Source of the DNA: Tolypocladium sp. Sup5 PDA-1
Lineage: Eukaryota; Ascomycota; Sordariomycetes; Hypocreales; Ophiocordycipitaceae
Assembly: GCA_000750105.3 (NCBI GenBank)
Contig: JPHH03000004.1
Span: 310,001 to 374,000, forward strand
Length of the DNA: 64,000 nt
Direction of reading: 5' to 3'
Shown: positions 43,594 to 55,880 of the stretch, piece after piece
Position numbering within the stretch: the stretch's first letter is position 1
Layout: each line of letters starts with the position of its first letter
Position numbers and translations under genes: made by a program
The notes under the pieces: generated by a model
What the model saw: the letters and a program-made list of their open reading frames with translations, nothing else
What the model was told of the DNA's origin: nothing
Database searches by the model: none

Positions 43594-46581
43594 GTCAGAG
43601 GCGACCAATGCAACGAAGCCTGGTCAACAGTAGGTAGACGAGGCGTCGTTTGTTTCTTGGCGTGATGCCGACGCTCCCCAGACGGGGCAAAAATGTGTCG
43701 ACGACAACGAGGTGGGCGGTGAGTGTGCGACAGGATATCGGTCTGTACTCCGACAAGACGTGCGCTGCCTCGTGGTCAGTGGTGATTTGTCGTTTGATTC
43801 AAAGCCTCGGTTGGTGCTGAGTACGTTGTCGGCTGTGTCTGGGTGTCGAGGTGCTCGACGGGTCCAGGCAGAGCTTTTCGAGGTAATGTCGATGCAGGCG
43901 CGGCGGAAAAAACCGATGGCTCGGTCGGTCGGTAAGCAGCCGCGGTCGAGCACCAGCGTCGGCCTGAGAAAACAGGCAAAAGACGATTCGCAGGCAGGTA
44001 TCGCAGTGGTGTCTTTGCGGGGGGATGGCTTTAAAAGCACGTCGGCAAGGGGTAACACGGTGGCCCAAACGCAACGACGAAGACGGAGAGACTCGGACGA
44101 TGCGCGGCGAGGCGAAGGCGAGGTATGAGGCAGAGCGAACAACGGAGGGGGGGTTGAAGGGTTGGAGGTCAGCTGGCACGCTGGGAGCTGGGTGCCGCGA
44201 CAAACGAGCTGCGCTGCTCGAACAGGGTCGAAGCGCAGCCCCGGAAACGACGGGAAGAGGGGGAGTGCAACAGACGCGAGCTGCGGCGGCAGTCCTGAGG
44301 AATTGGCTGGGTATCGGGGGGGTTTTGTGAGGTGGTTGACGAAACGGCGAGAGAGGGCCGGGCAGGGCAGGTCAAGGTCGGGGAGGTTATTTTTGCGTTG
44401 TGTGAAATAATAAATTTTTTTCCCTTGCCCGGCTCTTCCCCCTCTCCCACGGCGGTCTTCCCCCGGGGTGGGTGGTCGGTGGCCCAACCCAGTGCCTGGG
44501 GCCAGCAGGCCTTGGGAGCGGATAGTGGCCGGACGAAGTGGCCCCAGCGGGTGTAATCCTGCTACGGCCAGTGGATTACGGAGTACAACGGGCTTGGTCG
44601 GGTGCGGCAGCAGGAACGGCAACGCACCACGGGCACTTCAGTTTAGTGGTGACTTCAGTGGAGACGCAGGCACCGCGGGCGTGACGAGGGGTCTGTTAGT
44701 GCTCGGCGTGGTTGGTGGGCGTCGCGTGCGCTCTCCTCCACAGTGACGAGGGAGAAAAAATCACTCCATCCCACCAACGAAAGGAGAGGTTTGCTTGCTG
44801 GCCCGGGCATTTCTGCCTCTGCCTCATATCCAGGCAGATGGATCTATTGGATCTTACGCAGGCAGTCATGTGAGGCATCTACGATGGCCTGCCTGCTGGT
44901 GTTTGGTGTCCAGGCATGTATCCCGTGGCCTGCCGGGTGGAGATTGTGCTGCGACATGCGAAAAAAATAGGTAGCAAACACAGCACCGAGGACGGGCTCA
45001 GCGCGGCTAACTACCAGCTGCATGTACCGTACTCGTACTACCCAGGTATGTACGGACAGTGGAGGAACTTCGTACTCGGAGAAGCGCTTACTCGCCACTG
45101 TGTTAATTAAAGAAGGGCCAGCGCTGTCCAGCCTGTCCCGTTGGTCTTGGCCCTGTTTCTGGCGATGACTGATGAGCCTCGAGCCAGGCTGTCAGGCATG
45201 CATCGCATCGGCACGCTAAGACGGCAACCTCGCGTTGGACCTACCGCATCCCGTATGGCCATGGAAGACGGCGAAGCGGACAAACTGCCCTGTACGGGGC
45301 ATGCCATGCTCTGCCGATCCTCCATCCCCGCGGCTCCCGTCCTTTTGGCCTTTCCTGCCGCACTGCAACCGCCTGCTAGTCGACGACAGATGTCGATATG
45401 GTTTACCAAGACGGCATGTGGTAGCTGAGCGGTGGCACAAGCAAGCAGCGACGGGGTCCCTGGCGCCAACCCTAATGCCGTACAACTTCTTAGACGGATC
45501 TCGAGCACCATGATGGCCTGTACGGACTACGCCCTATCCCTCTTTCACTGCCGCTTGCATCCCGTCTGCTCTGCCCATTCATGCAATCATCCTTGGCGGC
45601 CGTGATAGACATATCAAGAGCCTAGGATACAACACGCCGACGGCCCCGTCACACAGGATTGCTGCCCCTCTTCCTCTGCCGTGCAACAGCAGCACAGGAT
45701 GATGCGTGTTAGATGTACGTACGTACCTCCGTAGCCCGCACTTCCGTACCTCCGTACGAGACGAGGGCAATACATACCTGCATGCATCAGACGGCCCGCG
45801 ACTGGTCCAGACTCCCAGAGAGTCTCAGCTCTCCAAAGCAAACGACAGGGCCTGGACGGCGCCGCATTTGTCATTGCCGCAGCTCACCCGGCGTCCAAGG
45901 TTGCCCTCGCCGCTGCTGGCACACGCCCGCTGCGGATGGTTGATAAACCCCTCAAACAACCAAGACCAGGCCAGACATGCCCTCGCAACCAGGCATCAAC
46001 CCGTTCCATTCGGTGCTTCGCACCCACGCTTACTTCCGAGCGGCCAGGTCGTCCCTCCCTCCAACGCAAGCACCCGAATGCCCCGCAGACCCTGCAGCGG
46101 GAATGGCCAAAGCACCTCGGCTATGGCGTCAGACCGGATTCGTCGGAGCGCGAAGCTGCCGGCAGGGATCTCCCGAGCGCCAGTCCCGGCTGTCTATGAC
46201 CGAGTGGTATTCGATCAATCAGCGGCGGCCAAGCTTAACCATCATATTTGAGCTGTCATTACTGGTCGCGTTGCCCGATCGCTCCATGCCTTGCTGGCCT
46301 GACAGGCGACGAACCAACAAGTAAGAACCTGTCATTAATTAGGGTGCCATTATTTGCCTGGTGGTATGGACTGGTTTGCTATCCGTACTATCTGGCGGCT
46401 CTCGAGTCACAGCCGGCTGCCCTCAGATTTGCCCTTTAAAAACCGTTTCGTGAAACGTAGGTACTCGAAACTAAAACTAAAAATAAAATTTGGGGATGGG
46501 CCGGCTTGGTGCATAGGTGGCTCGTATAATACAACCGACTGGCACGATGAACGCGTTTCGGTGTTGGCTCTGCGCTCTCCT
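43594..46581. other. Intergenic, no gene seen
   Basis: This 3-kb region separates the La-motif gene start and the SFT2 stop, both on the minus strand. The first kilobase on the minus strand is pyrimidine-rich and probably the La gene 5' UTR and promoter. One exact TACGGAGTA is at 44577 and GTACGTACGTACC-like sequences are near 45715. A minus-strand open frame at 43624-44622 looks like noncoding low complexity. Confidence 0.55.
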
Positions 46582-47669
46582 CTACCCCGACATCCACGAT
46601 GTAGCTTGCCTAGTTCCAAACGAGGCGGCCAGACGAAGGCCGGCAGAGCCCATGGGGAAGTAGCTGATGAGATACCATATCAAGCAGGCCATCTGCACCA
46701 AGGCGGAGATGAGCGTCAGGATGGTGCTGTGCAGCTGCATGGGAGTCAGCGACACGTCCTTCCTGGCGACTCGTGACTTGGTCCTGGACGTACCTTGAGC
46801 GCAAAGACAAGCGTCATCGCAATGGAGCCAAAGTAGGCTGCGGTGAATGGTAGTCTGGGGGCCGAACAGAGGTGGTAGACATAGTTCAAAGGACCCATGA
46901 CCGCCGCGAAGGACGCCAGGAAGAGGAGCGACCCGACAGACCACCTGTTGGACGGACGTTAGTTGCGGACATAAAAGGCGTCTTCCGAAGATCAACAGCA
47001 TGGGCATCTGGGCTGGGCATCTGGGATACGGCACTTCTGAACTCAGGCCGTCATGCATCCATGGCAGCTTTCACGTCGGCCGACAGTTCGCCGTGGGAAA
47101 GGGGAGGGGAGGACGGGAGCGAGACAAGGGACAAAGATGCAGGCAAACAATGGGAAAAGGGCTGCGAGATCCACTCACAGTATGACAAACTTGCGCGGTC
47201 TCAGCGAGAGAACCGGGAACAGGGTGAAGCATATGACGAAGCAGGCGAGGGCGGCGAGGTTGCAAGCCCCAAAGATCAACAAGCGGTCCCATCTACTGAC
47301 TGCAACCCAAGTTAGCCCTGCCACCCCACGAGGCGCAACATCCACATCACATGCAGAATCTAAGGTATGGCTACCGATGCATGCACATGTCCCGCTGCAG
47401 GGGTGCCGCAAGGCGGGTGCTGCTCGATGCCGTCAGGTTGACTCACGTATGAACCAGCCCTCCTCCTCCTCTCGCCGACTTGGCGCCGGCAGAGGTGCTC
47501 CGGCACTCTCGGTGGTTGGGAGGCGCACGTATCCACGGTCCCCAAAGGGGTTCAGGCTCTTGATGGACGACAGCAGCCCGGACTGCTGGGACGTGTTGAC
47601 CGGCTCATCGTTATCGCGCCGGCTCCAGCCGAGCGAGCTGATGGAGTCGCGGAACGAGTTGGAGGCCAT
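46582..47669 (-). CDS. sft2: SFT2-like Golgi vesicle transport protein
   Basis: The 215-aa model has four exons on the minus strand: 47447-47669, 47179-47299, 46794-46944 and 46582-46734. Sft2 is a four-pass Golgi membrane protein involved in retrograde transport from endosomes to Golgi. The hydrophilic N-terminus includes SFRDSISSLGWSRRDNDEPV and FGDRGYVRLPTTE. Four hydrophobic segments follow, for example LLIFGACNLAALACFVICF, WSVGSLLFLASFAAVMGP, AAYFGSIAMTLVFALK and LISALVQMACLIWYLISYFP, ending ATSWMSG. The hydrophobic core and length match the family. The third coding junction spans a 234-nt intron, long for this locus. Confidence 0.93.
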
Positions 47670-48330
47670 GGCGACGTCGGAACGGGGGGAGGCGGGCTCG
47701 AGGACGGCTGCAGGACGGCTGCTGGGACGATCGGCGCGATTCGCGATGGACAGGGAGAGGAGAGGGGGGATGTTCGGCGTCAGAGGAACGGCCCTATTCG
47801 AGGTGAGGGAGCTGCTCCACTCTAGGAATGGTCAGTCAGAGGGCCTTGATATAGAGAGAGGGAGCGCTGGGTTGGGCTGAGACGATCCCAACGGAGGGCC
47901 AAGGGGGGCAAAGGAGAGTGGTGGGAGCCTACCAGACCGCCGTTTTTCGGCACGCCGCGCCACGGAGACAGGCAGCGGCCGAGTCGGACAGATCGCGACC
48001 GCGCGTACCGCTCAGAAAATAGGAGCGCAAAGGTGGGAGAAGACGAGACGAGGCCAGATGGGAATCTGGCGTGCGGGACGAGACGTCGATGTGGAGGGCA
48101 GGATGGGAAGCTCTGGGGGTGTGGGATGGAAGTCGATACGTGCTGGGCGAGGCCACATGATTGGCAGCTGGGCGGGGGACCCGTTAGTGCGGTGCTACCG
48201 TGGGTGGCAGCCGTGCAGCGCGGCGGGCTGCTAAGGACTAAGGTGAGAGGCCCGAGGCGGCCCCACTGCGGACGGACGACTCCCGTTGACTCGCAATGGA
48301 ACTCCATCCATATCACCCTGCTGCGACAAC

Positions 48331-48363
48331 CTGGATGGATGGATGGGTGGATGGAGGGATGGG
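48331..48363. repeat. (GGAT)n degenerate tetranucleotide repeat
   Basis: GGATGGATGGATGGGTGGATGGAGGGATGGG lies in noncoding DNA upstream of sft2. Simple-sequence repeat without evident function. Confidence 0.85.
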
Positions 48364-50354
48364 CATGGAGCGAGCGGGAGATGCACAATCTTGCTTGGTC
48401 CCCATGGGCGGCAGATTTCCATGGCACGGCGGCACTACTCCTGCACACAAGATGTGCATACGTACGGGCTGCCCTGGTGTGGGAGCGAATGGACGCGACA
48501 AGGGCATCATGCACCGCTCCCGTGGGAGGCTGACCTTGGATGGCCGTGCCTTACATGACCTCGTGGCCCCGGCGCTGGAGAAGGCCCAGGGCTTCACGGC
48601 CACGCATGACCGACGGCGCGCCAGATCCCGATTCCATGATGCGGCGCGATGGCAAGGCCAGCGTCGAGCGTCGAGGTTGTGGCTTGGTGTCTTAAATCCC
48701 GAGTCACGTTCAGCCTGGCCGCTCACGCCCCCATGGGCCGTAGCCCGTGGGCAGCGTTCGGTGTGTGGGGGAGACGGTGATGGATGCGACCACCACCCGG
48801 GCTCCGTGGGCGAGGCAAGTCAGAAGACGACGCGCGCGGGACGGCGAGGCTCGTACCGTTAATGCTGTATCGTATTTTTAGTCGAGGCCGGCGCGTGCAG
48901 TATAAGATGCGTCGTCCCCGGGGGGCAGCGTGCGTAGACCTTGGAAGTGGAAGAAGGCCGACTGCTGTAGCCTTGGACTCGAGATATCGTCATCGCCCGC
49001 CCGCCCGCCCGCTCACCAAAGCTCGTCCTATTTATAGGACTATTTCGCATCCTGCGCAAGGAGCTACGACGACATACAAGAGCGTGCCCGTCAGCTCGGC
49101 AAAGCATCAACAAAGAACAGCATTCTCGGCCGCCGACTAGACTGTCATCGCCCGTTGGTTGCGTCTTGGTAGCTTACCTACCTACCTACCTTATGCACCA
49201 GACCTGGTGCTTGCAACAATAGCAGCTCTGCAGCTGCCGTTACGCACGTCTCAGACGGCGCACACTCATGCATCCTCGGGCGCGGCGCGACCTATCACTT
49301 TACACCAGCGACAAGACCACCGCCTCCATCACCACGACTATTACCCCAAGACGGCCCCTAACCACCACCACCCCGCCGTCTAGACGTCAGCTCGCTTGGC
49401 CGGAACCCCGAGCGTGCCGACCAAGGGTGGTCCTCGTATTTGCATCTCTAGAGCGCTGCGCTGCCCATCGTCGTCGACTCTTCATCGACTGCGGCAGCAC
49501 CCCGTCGCGGCGGTCTAAAGAGGAAGCCTAGCTGCTCCTGCTGCTGCTCTGCTCGACTTGTTCGACTTGCGCACCATAGCCTCGGTGCAACTTAGGTACC
49601 TACACATCAGCGTCATATTCGCCCGGGAAAGGCTTGTCGGTCGGTCGCCTACTTTTTAGTACCCGCGCCAGCCTCACCGGATTGTCCGTCGTCCGCCCTC
49701 CATTTCCCTTCTCTCCCGCATCCGCCACCGACGACGCACTTCGTGGCCTCGACTTACACAAAAGGGCGACTCCACCCGCGAACCTTGGCAGCGCTTCCGG
49801 GTCAAGTGTCGACCTTTTTAACTTCTTTTCGCCGTCCCTGGACTTTTCCCCCTTTTTTAAGCCTCATCTGTGCCAAACTCCGTGCGACACACGGCGGGGA
49901 CACAGACAAACAGCCCCGCTGCCAACCGGCGGTAATATCTGGTGAGTCGCCGGCTTCAGTTCCAGTCGGGTTTGCCTTCATCCCTCTGCACCGCACCGCA
50001 CTGCACTGCACCGCACTGGTTGCGCGCGTCCGCCGCCAAAGCCGCCACAGCCAAACGGCGAACCAACGTCGACCCCCTCTCTCCAGGCCAATCCCATCCA
50101 GGTCTCCCCTCCCCTCACGTCTCCCTCCCGTCCGCTTCTTCCTTGCTCCGCTCGTTCGCTCGCTAGTCTGCGACCCTACCTCGCGGTTCTGCTGCTACCC
50201 TGCCGCTGTGGTTGCTGCTCCTCCCACCATCCTCACGACGCTTGGCTCCTGGGCCATCAAGAGCAAACGGTTAACGAGAAGCGCAAGCAACAGCAAGAGA
50301 CAACGTCTCCTCCTCACACCCACCCGACGCTGGCTGGCACCCCCTAGCTCGACC

Positions 50355-50380
50355 CAGCCTATCCAGCCTATCCAGCCTAT
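50355..50380. repeat. Three copies of CAGCCTATC
   Basis: A perfect 9-bp tandem repeat (about 2.9 copies) lies in the probable 5' leader of the bHLH gene. Confidence 0.85.
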
Positions 50381-50791
50381 CGAGGACGCCGCCTCTAGGA
50401 CCTTTGGTCGTCGAACCATCGGCAAGCGCCCGTCACCGCCTGTACCCTGCCTAGTCCGGCTCTATCCCCAAGGACAGCGACCGCCCAGCGACGTGCGCGC
50501 GCCCGCCTTGCCCACCGCCCTCCACTGCCATCGCCCACCGACTTCTGCCACATCCATCATCCTGCGCACCAGCGAGTCAAAAGCAACTTGTCGCGACAAA
50601 CCCCTCCGACGTCGCATTCCTCTGCCTCGAACACAGCCTCTGCCTCTGCCGCTGCACGCCGCGCCCCTGCGGCCTTGCATCGTGCCTCTCCTCTCCTCTG
50701 GACAAATACGCAATCTTTAGATGGCTTGGAAGTAGCAGCTGCCTCGCCCTCCACTGACAGCGCCTTCCATCTATCCGCCCGCCTGCACAAG

Positions 50792-50929
50792 GTGAGTAAT
50801 ACCGCCGCACCGCAATCCGGCCCTTGATGCCACTTGCCCCAAACCTCCGTCCTCTCCGCCGCCTCCGACGGCCGTCTCCCTCGTTGATATTCAACTCCCC
50901 GCTTCCCCTCCCTACGCCCTGCCGCACAG
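50792..50929 (+). other. Probable 5' UTR intron of the bHLH gene
   Basis: CAAG|GTGAGT at 50792 is a near-perfect donor in noncoding leader sequence, and GCCGCACAG ending at 50929 is a plausible acceptor. Other acceptors downstream cannot be excluded. No transcript evidence is available here. Confidence 0.4.
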
Positions 50930-51178
50930 GGCCAGCGCTCTTCTCCGCGTCTTTCGTGTTCAAGCGACTGACTAGGCACTTTATGCAGCCTACGAGCAGC
51001 CTCTTGCTCCGACACATCCTACTCTAGCAACGCTCCCTGGCTACTGCAACTTGCGCCTGCGCGCACAACCCATCGTCAGCGCCCGAGGCCAGCCCTTTGG
51101 GCACGAACCACATACTCGACGAAGAGGTTCCGCGACCCGTACCTTGATTCCGGCCTCTTCTGGCTCAGGCCTTCTACC

Positions 51179-52792
51179 ATGGCCCAGCACGGGTTCAACC
51201 ACTTCGGCTCCGCCGCCAACGGCGGCAACATCGATCCCAACGACCTCGCCATGAGCGGCGGTTACTCCCCCTCATTCGCCAACAACAATACCAACTTCAA
51301 CTCCGGCTCTGGGAACGCACCCAACGGCTTCTCCAGCGGATCCGCCGTATTTGGAGACGATGAACTGCTCGACGGGCTAGCGAGCCCTTCCGAGGGCCAG
51401 CCGGCCATGCACGGCCAGGGCCCGGATTATTCTGGCATCAACATGGGCTTCTCCCAAGGTGCCTTCCAATCGCACCGAGGATCCGGCTTGCAAATCGATC
51501 CCTCCCACATCAACGGCTTCTCCAACACACCCGACGGCGACCCGATCCAGAGCCCCTACGCTGCGGGGTTCAACGCCCAATTCCGACAGATGCAGAACAA
51601 CCATTCCCTCGGCACCTCACTACACTCGCCCTTGTCCTACTCGGGGTCTCCGCTGGCGGGGACAGACATGAGCGCAGACGGGAATGACCCCAATTACCTC
51701 AATGCCAAGGCAAGAGCCCGCATGTCGCAACAGATGCAGCGCAAGGCCTCAAACACCCGGAGCCCAATGACGCCCAAGACCAATAGCATCCACGGCATCC
51801 CTATTGGCTCCCAGGACTCACCGGGCTTCGGACCGCAGCCTATGCGCAACTCTGGTAGCCACGAGAAGTCCCCGTCGGGCCAGTGGGTCAACACCCCGAC
51901 TGGAAGCATCCCGGCCTCGTACAACTCGGGCTTCTCATCCCCGATGCAGCAGGGAATGGTCCCCATCAACGAGGTCATGCTCAAGGGAGGCACCTCCATG
52001 CCTGCCAAGCTCGGGGTGCCGCCCAATGCTGTCTCTACCCAAGAGATGAAGCGGAAACGACGCCGCGAATCCCACAACCTCGTCGAGCGTCGTCGCCGTG
52101 ATAACATCAACGAAAGGATCCAGGACCTCAGCAAGCTCGTTCCCACGCACCGGCTGGAGGATGACAAGATCCGCAAGTTGATCCAGAACGGAACGCCCCT
52201 GTCTCCCACCCTTACCGGCATGTCCAATCCGTCGCAAGCTACATCCGGGCTTGCCGGACCCGGCGCTCGCCGGGCCGCTGGAGGCAGCACTGGCAATATT
52301 ACCACTGGTCTACCCATCGAAGAGAAGGACAAGGGTCCCAACAAAGGCGACATCCTCAACGGTGCTGTCAGCTGGACCCGGGACCTGATGTGGATGCTGC
52401 ACCTCAAGCTTCAACAGCAAGAGGAACTGATGAACAACATTGCCGAGCTCGGTGGGCACTTTCCATTCGAGCTGACGGAGGATGAGAGGCGCATGCAGAC
52501 TGAATTGATGGATGCCATCTCGAGGAATGACACGGGCAGCTTCTCTTACTCGCGGACTGCCGGGTCTGGCCTGCGTGTGCCAAACCACACGGACTATCGG
52601 GGAGATCCCATGAACAGCCTGGCGGCTAACATGGACGCCATCGGCCTCACCCCAGAGGAGAACGGCAATGGCATGGGTGGAGATCTCGGAGACGCAGCCC
52701 AGTTCTGGAACGACCCAGATGACGACGGCAGCGCCAATGCCTCTCTCGACTTCAAGGAAGAGGATGAATATGACATGGATCTCACTCACTAG
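51179..52792 (+). CDS. bHLH transcription factor with long loop
   Basis: The intronless 537-aa protein has a C-terminally placed basic helix-loop-helix region. Basic part and helix 1 are at residues 291-322 (KRKRRRESHNLVERRRRDN, then INERIQDLSKLVP); helix 2 begins at about 389 (KGDILNGAVSWTRDLMW). Between them is a loop of about 66 residues, far longer than the usual 5-10, rich in Ser, Gly and Pro. The H-E-R pattern in SHNLVERRRR (His299, Glu303, Arg307 spacing) is that of E-box-binding class B factors. The N-terminal 290 residues are Asn/Ser/Gly/Pro-rich, and the C-terminus is acidic (FKEEDEYDMDLTH), probably an activation region. Yeast Rtg3 and Tye7 also have extended loops, so a relation is possible but not shown. 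Confidence 0.9.
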   Translation: MAQHGFNHFGSAANGGNIDPNDLAMSGGYSPSFANNNTNFNSGSGNAPNGFSSGSAVFGDDELLDGLASPSEGQPAMHGQGPDYSGINMGFSQGAFQSHRGSGLQIDPSHINGFSNTPDGDPIQSPYAAGFNAQFRQMQNNHSLGTSLHSPLSYSGSPLAGTDMSADGNDPNYLNAKARARMSQQMQRKASNTRSPMTPKTNSIHGIPIGSQDSPGFGPQPMRNSGSHEKSPSGQWVNTPTGSIPASYNSGFSSPMQQGMVPINEVMLKGGTSMPAKLGVPPNAVSTQEMKRKRRRESHNLVERRRRDNINERIQDLSKLVPTHRLEDDKIRKLIQNGTPLSPTLTGMSNPSQATSGLAGPGARRAAGGSTGNITTGLPIEEKDKGPNKGDILNGAVSWTRDLMWMLHLKLQQQEELMNNIAELGGHFPFELTEDERRMQTELMDAISRNDTGSFSYSRTAGSGLRVPNHTDYRGDPMNSLAANMDAIGLTPEENGNGMGGDLGDAAQFWNDPDDDGSANASLDFKEEDEYDMDLTH

Positions 52793-53635
52793 CCTACACG
52801 CTCTCAGCCGCTACTCTGAATGCCGGCTTGTCTTTTCTTGGACTTCGCATTCGAGGGTCGTCCGCATGGCGGGTCTCACTTCGGGCGTGGAGTGCGCACT
52901 TTCTTTCGCCTTCCTTCATCGGCGTTTCGCGGCTGCTTCGTGCTTTTGCAATCTTCTTTGCGCCATGCCTCTCCTTTTTTATCTTGCTATCTATGTTTGG
53001 GAAGGGATTTTGCATTCGGGATGTCCCCCTCCCGGCCCGGCGGCGTTGAGGGTCATTTACACCTCGGCGAGTGGTGGCCCTTTGATTTTATCGAGGCGTG
53101 TTAATTTGGAGCAGACATCGGCATCGGGCATGGGTTACTATATACAAGGGGTCTCATCTATACAGCGGGGGATATATCTTGTCGTCGTTTTCTCTCCTTT
53201 CTTCTCCTTGCAGCTCTATGCCTGTCTGTCGCGACTGATTGCTGGTCCTCTTGTTCCGCGATACCTTGGGTGGCTCTCGAGAAGAGGCCATTCCTGCTCA
53301 GGCATCTGGCCTAGCTTGCTGTTTTTGTTTTTGTTTGGTTGGCGGATGGCTCCGTGTTACTTGATGCAGGCACAATCCGGTGGTTTACTGCGCTTCCCGG
53401 CATTGAGGCATCACGGCATTGAGGCATCACATCTAGCTATGTGTAATTATCTGAGATCATCATTTCATCAGTTTCTATTGACCGCTCGCCTCCTCTCCTG
53501 CACCCGGCATTGAATGCTTGCTTTCCTGTCTGCGTGGCTCTAGATAGCATATGCAGAGCAATACATGGGATGCGACCAAGGCATCCGCGACACAAGCAGA
53601 CACCCTTTTTCATACATATTTGGCAAGTCTCATCG
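52793..53635. other. Intergenic between convergent genes
   Basis: These 843 bp hold the 3' ends of the bHLH gene (+) and npr3 (-). A duplicated GGCATTGAGGCATCAC lies near 53399-53430. No gene is supported. Confidence 0.6.
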
Positions 53636-55880
53636 TCACCAATGCCGCGTGCAGAGAAGGTACTCGCTCATGGCCGTGAGCAGGTTCCAGACCTCCTTGC
53701 GCTTCATGTCCTCCTGCAGGGCGATGCGCTCGAGGGCGCAGCGGCCGTCAAAGTACTTGCACATGAGCTGCCAGGCGGAGCGGGCCTTGTCGTCGCGGAG
53801 GCGGCGGGCGATGGCGGAGAGGTAGCGCGACTCCTTGCCCGTGGCCTTTTTGGCGTCGAGGACGACGTGCGGCGTGAGGGCGGCGAGGTGGATGGCGGCG
53901 TTCATGGAGGGGTGGGCGGTGGCGACGGGGACGGTCTTGCGGGCGTGGGCGGTGGCCTTGTCGGCGGCCTCGCGGGAGGCCTTGATGGCGATGCGTTCGA
54001 GGCGGGCCATTTCGGCGGCGTGCTCGACGGTGGGACGGGCGTTTGCGGCCGTTTCTTCGGGATGGTGGTGGTGATCCGGAGCTTCGGCGGACGGCTTGTT
54101 GGTGTCGTCGGTCGGGGATGATACAGCGTCCTTGTCCCGCTCCTGGGCGCGGGCCTCCTCCGCGGCAGCCGCGAGCTCCTCGGCCTCGATCTCGACGTCG
54201 ACCTCGTAGAGGATCTCGGGCCAGACGACGACGTAGCCAAAGGTGCACAGCTGGGTGACCCAGCCGCCGCGCATGAGCCAGGCGAGCATGCGCAGGTAGA
54301 GCGGGCGGTGGGCCTTGCTGGGGCAGAAAGCCTTGTACGGCTTGGGGCATATGGAGAGCTCGGCGAGGAAGTTGGGCAGCGGCGGGGCGACGGGGAAGGC
54401 GCGCTGCCACTCGTGCGAGGCATCCGGGAGCCGGGTGAGGGCGCAGTTGGGGGAGACGACGTAGGTGTCGCGGGCGTGGAGGGGGGGGATGGCGATGGCG
54501 CGGCGCCAGAAGATGAAGTGCTGCGCGTACTTGCGGACCTGGCCGAGCGTGAGGACGTTGCTCTGCCCGACCTGGTAGAATCTGCGAGGGGCGTCAGCCT
54601 TGATGATATCTATCTTGAAGACCCCGGGAATATACGCACGACATGGTCGGCTTGGCCAGCCGCACAAACTCTACCATGGACACCGTCGCCGGGTCCCGGT
54701 CGCCCTGGAGCTCGGATATAATCTTCTTCTCGTCGTCCATGAGCAGCAGCGCAAAGTTGCGGTCCAGGAACCCGGGCTCCTCGAGGGAGTCCTGGCTCAG
54801 GAAGGCGTTGGCCGTCGTCAGCCACAGGCCGCGCTGGCCCTGGTCGTGCTCGGCCGGCACGTCGGACACGAAGAACGGCGCCGGGATCTGCACCGAGGGC
54901 GTGAGGACGCCGGCCGCCGTGTCCAGGTGCAGCGTGGCAATCTTGTTCTGCGAGACGGCCTCGTAGATGTCGTGGACGGAGGCGGCCAGCGACGACGTCT
55001 GCAAGAGCTCCTTCCACAGGGCGCTCATATTCTTCTCTACGATGGAGTCAGTATCAACAGATGGCGTGATAGAACCGGGGGACAGATGCGACATACTGTC
55101 CTCGCGGGCTTTGTCCTTTGCGGCCAGTATCCGCTTCGACTCCTTCCAGATGAAGTCGCTGTGCTGCTGGCTGTACTTGTAAGCCTTGTTGACCTTCTTG
55201 ACGATGTTGCTGTACAGCGCGTCGACGAGCTCCTTGACGTCGTTCTTCTTGGGGTTGAGGATGAAGACCAGGTTGAACATGGTCATGGAGCTGCGCTTCT
55301 CGTCATACGCGTCGTCCTTCTTACCGTCCTTGTCCTTTGCTGCCGGCTCGGGCGGCTTGGTGGCCAACGGCGAGGGCTCCGTCTCATGCGGCGCGATGTG
55401 CTCGTCGGCGTGCCTGGAGCCCGACGCCTGGGACTTGTCGGCCTTCTTGGCCTTTTTCCACTTGCCATTCTCGGGCACGTGGATGGGGTAAGAGATGCAG
55501 AGCAGGGGATCGAGGGAGAGCTGGAAGAGCGTCTTGTGGTAGGAGCGCGCGGGCGTCAGGATGCCGGCCAGGTCGCGCGTGGGGAAGCCGGCGACGTGCT
55601 CCCAGGGGACGATCTGCGTGCCCGACTCGGTCATGAGGTGGTCGTCGTGGTGGCGGAGGTGGTTCGAGACCTCGGCGGCGCCAATGTCGCGCTTGGAGTG
55701 CAGCGAGAGGCGCTCGAGGAGGAGGTCCTCGGGGTCGACGCCCTCGGCCGGCTCCGGGGCGCCGGTGACGGGCTGGACATTGGGCGGGTAGTGGAAGACG
55801 AAGGCGGGGCCGTCACGGGAGCGGTTGATGACGAGGGCGACGGCCAGGAGGTTTTCGGGGTTGATGCACGACATGGCCAT
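53636..55880 (-). CDS. npr3: Nitrogen permease regulator 3 (GATOR1/SEACIT subunit)
   Basis: Npr3 works with Npr2 and Iml1 in the SEACIT/GATOR1 complex at the vacuole to restrain TORC1 under amino-acid starvation. The 708-aa model has three exons on the minus strand: 55097-55880, 54640-55036 and 53636-54581. The N-terminal longin-type region includes LLAVALVINRSRDGPAFVFH and, after a charged linker, SSMTMFNLVFILNP. Later segments are SFYQVGQSNVLTLGQVRKYA, KAFCPSKAHRPLYLRMLAWL and a C-terminal winged-helix-like ERIALQEDMKRKEVWNLL. The 60-nt intron at 55037-55096 (GTATGT donor, GTAG acceptor, CTGAC branch) has no stop and is 3n long, so it can look like coding sequence; removing it gives AREDKKNMSALWKELL. 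Confidence 0.93.

Larger units (their letters stand above)
47670..51178. other. Divergent region with long bHLH leader
   Basis: This 3.5-kb stretch lies between the sft2 start (-) and the bHLH start (+). The half nearest the bHLH gene is pyrimidine-rich, with several strong splice donors (near 49942 and 50792) and no convincing protein, as expected of a long spliced 5' UTR. A GGAT repeat (48331-48363) and a CAGCCTATC repeat (50355-50380) are present. Short open frames here may act as upstream ORFs. Confidence 0.55.

Noticed and set aside
43624..44622. 332-codon minus-strand frame upstream of the La-motif gene
   Set aside because: Pro/Ser/Arg-rich with no domain, in a pyrimidine-rich stretch that looks like the La gene leader.
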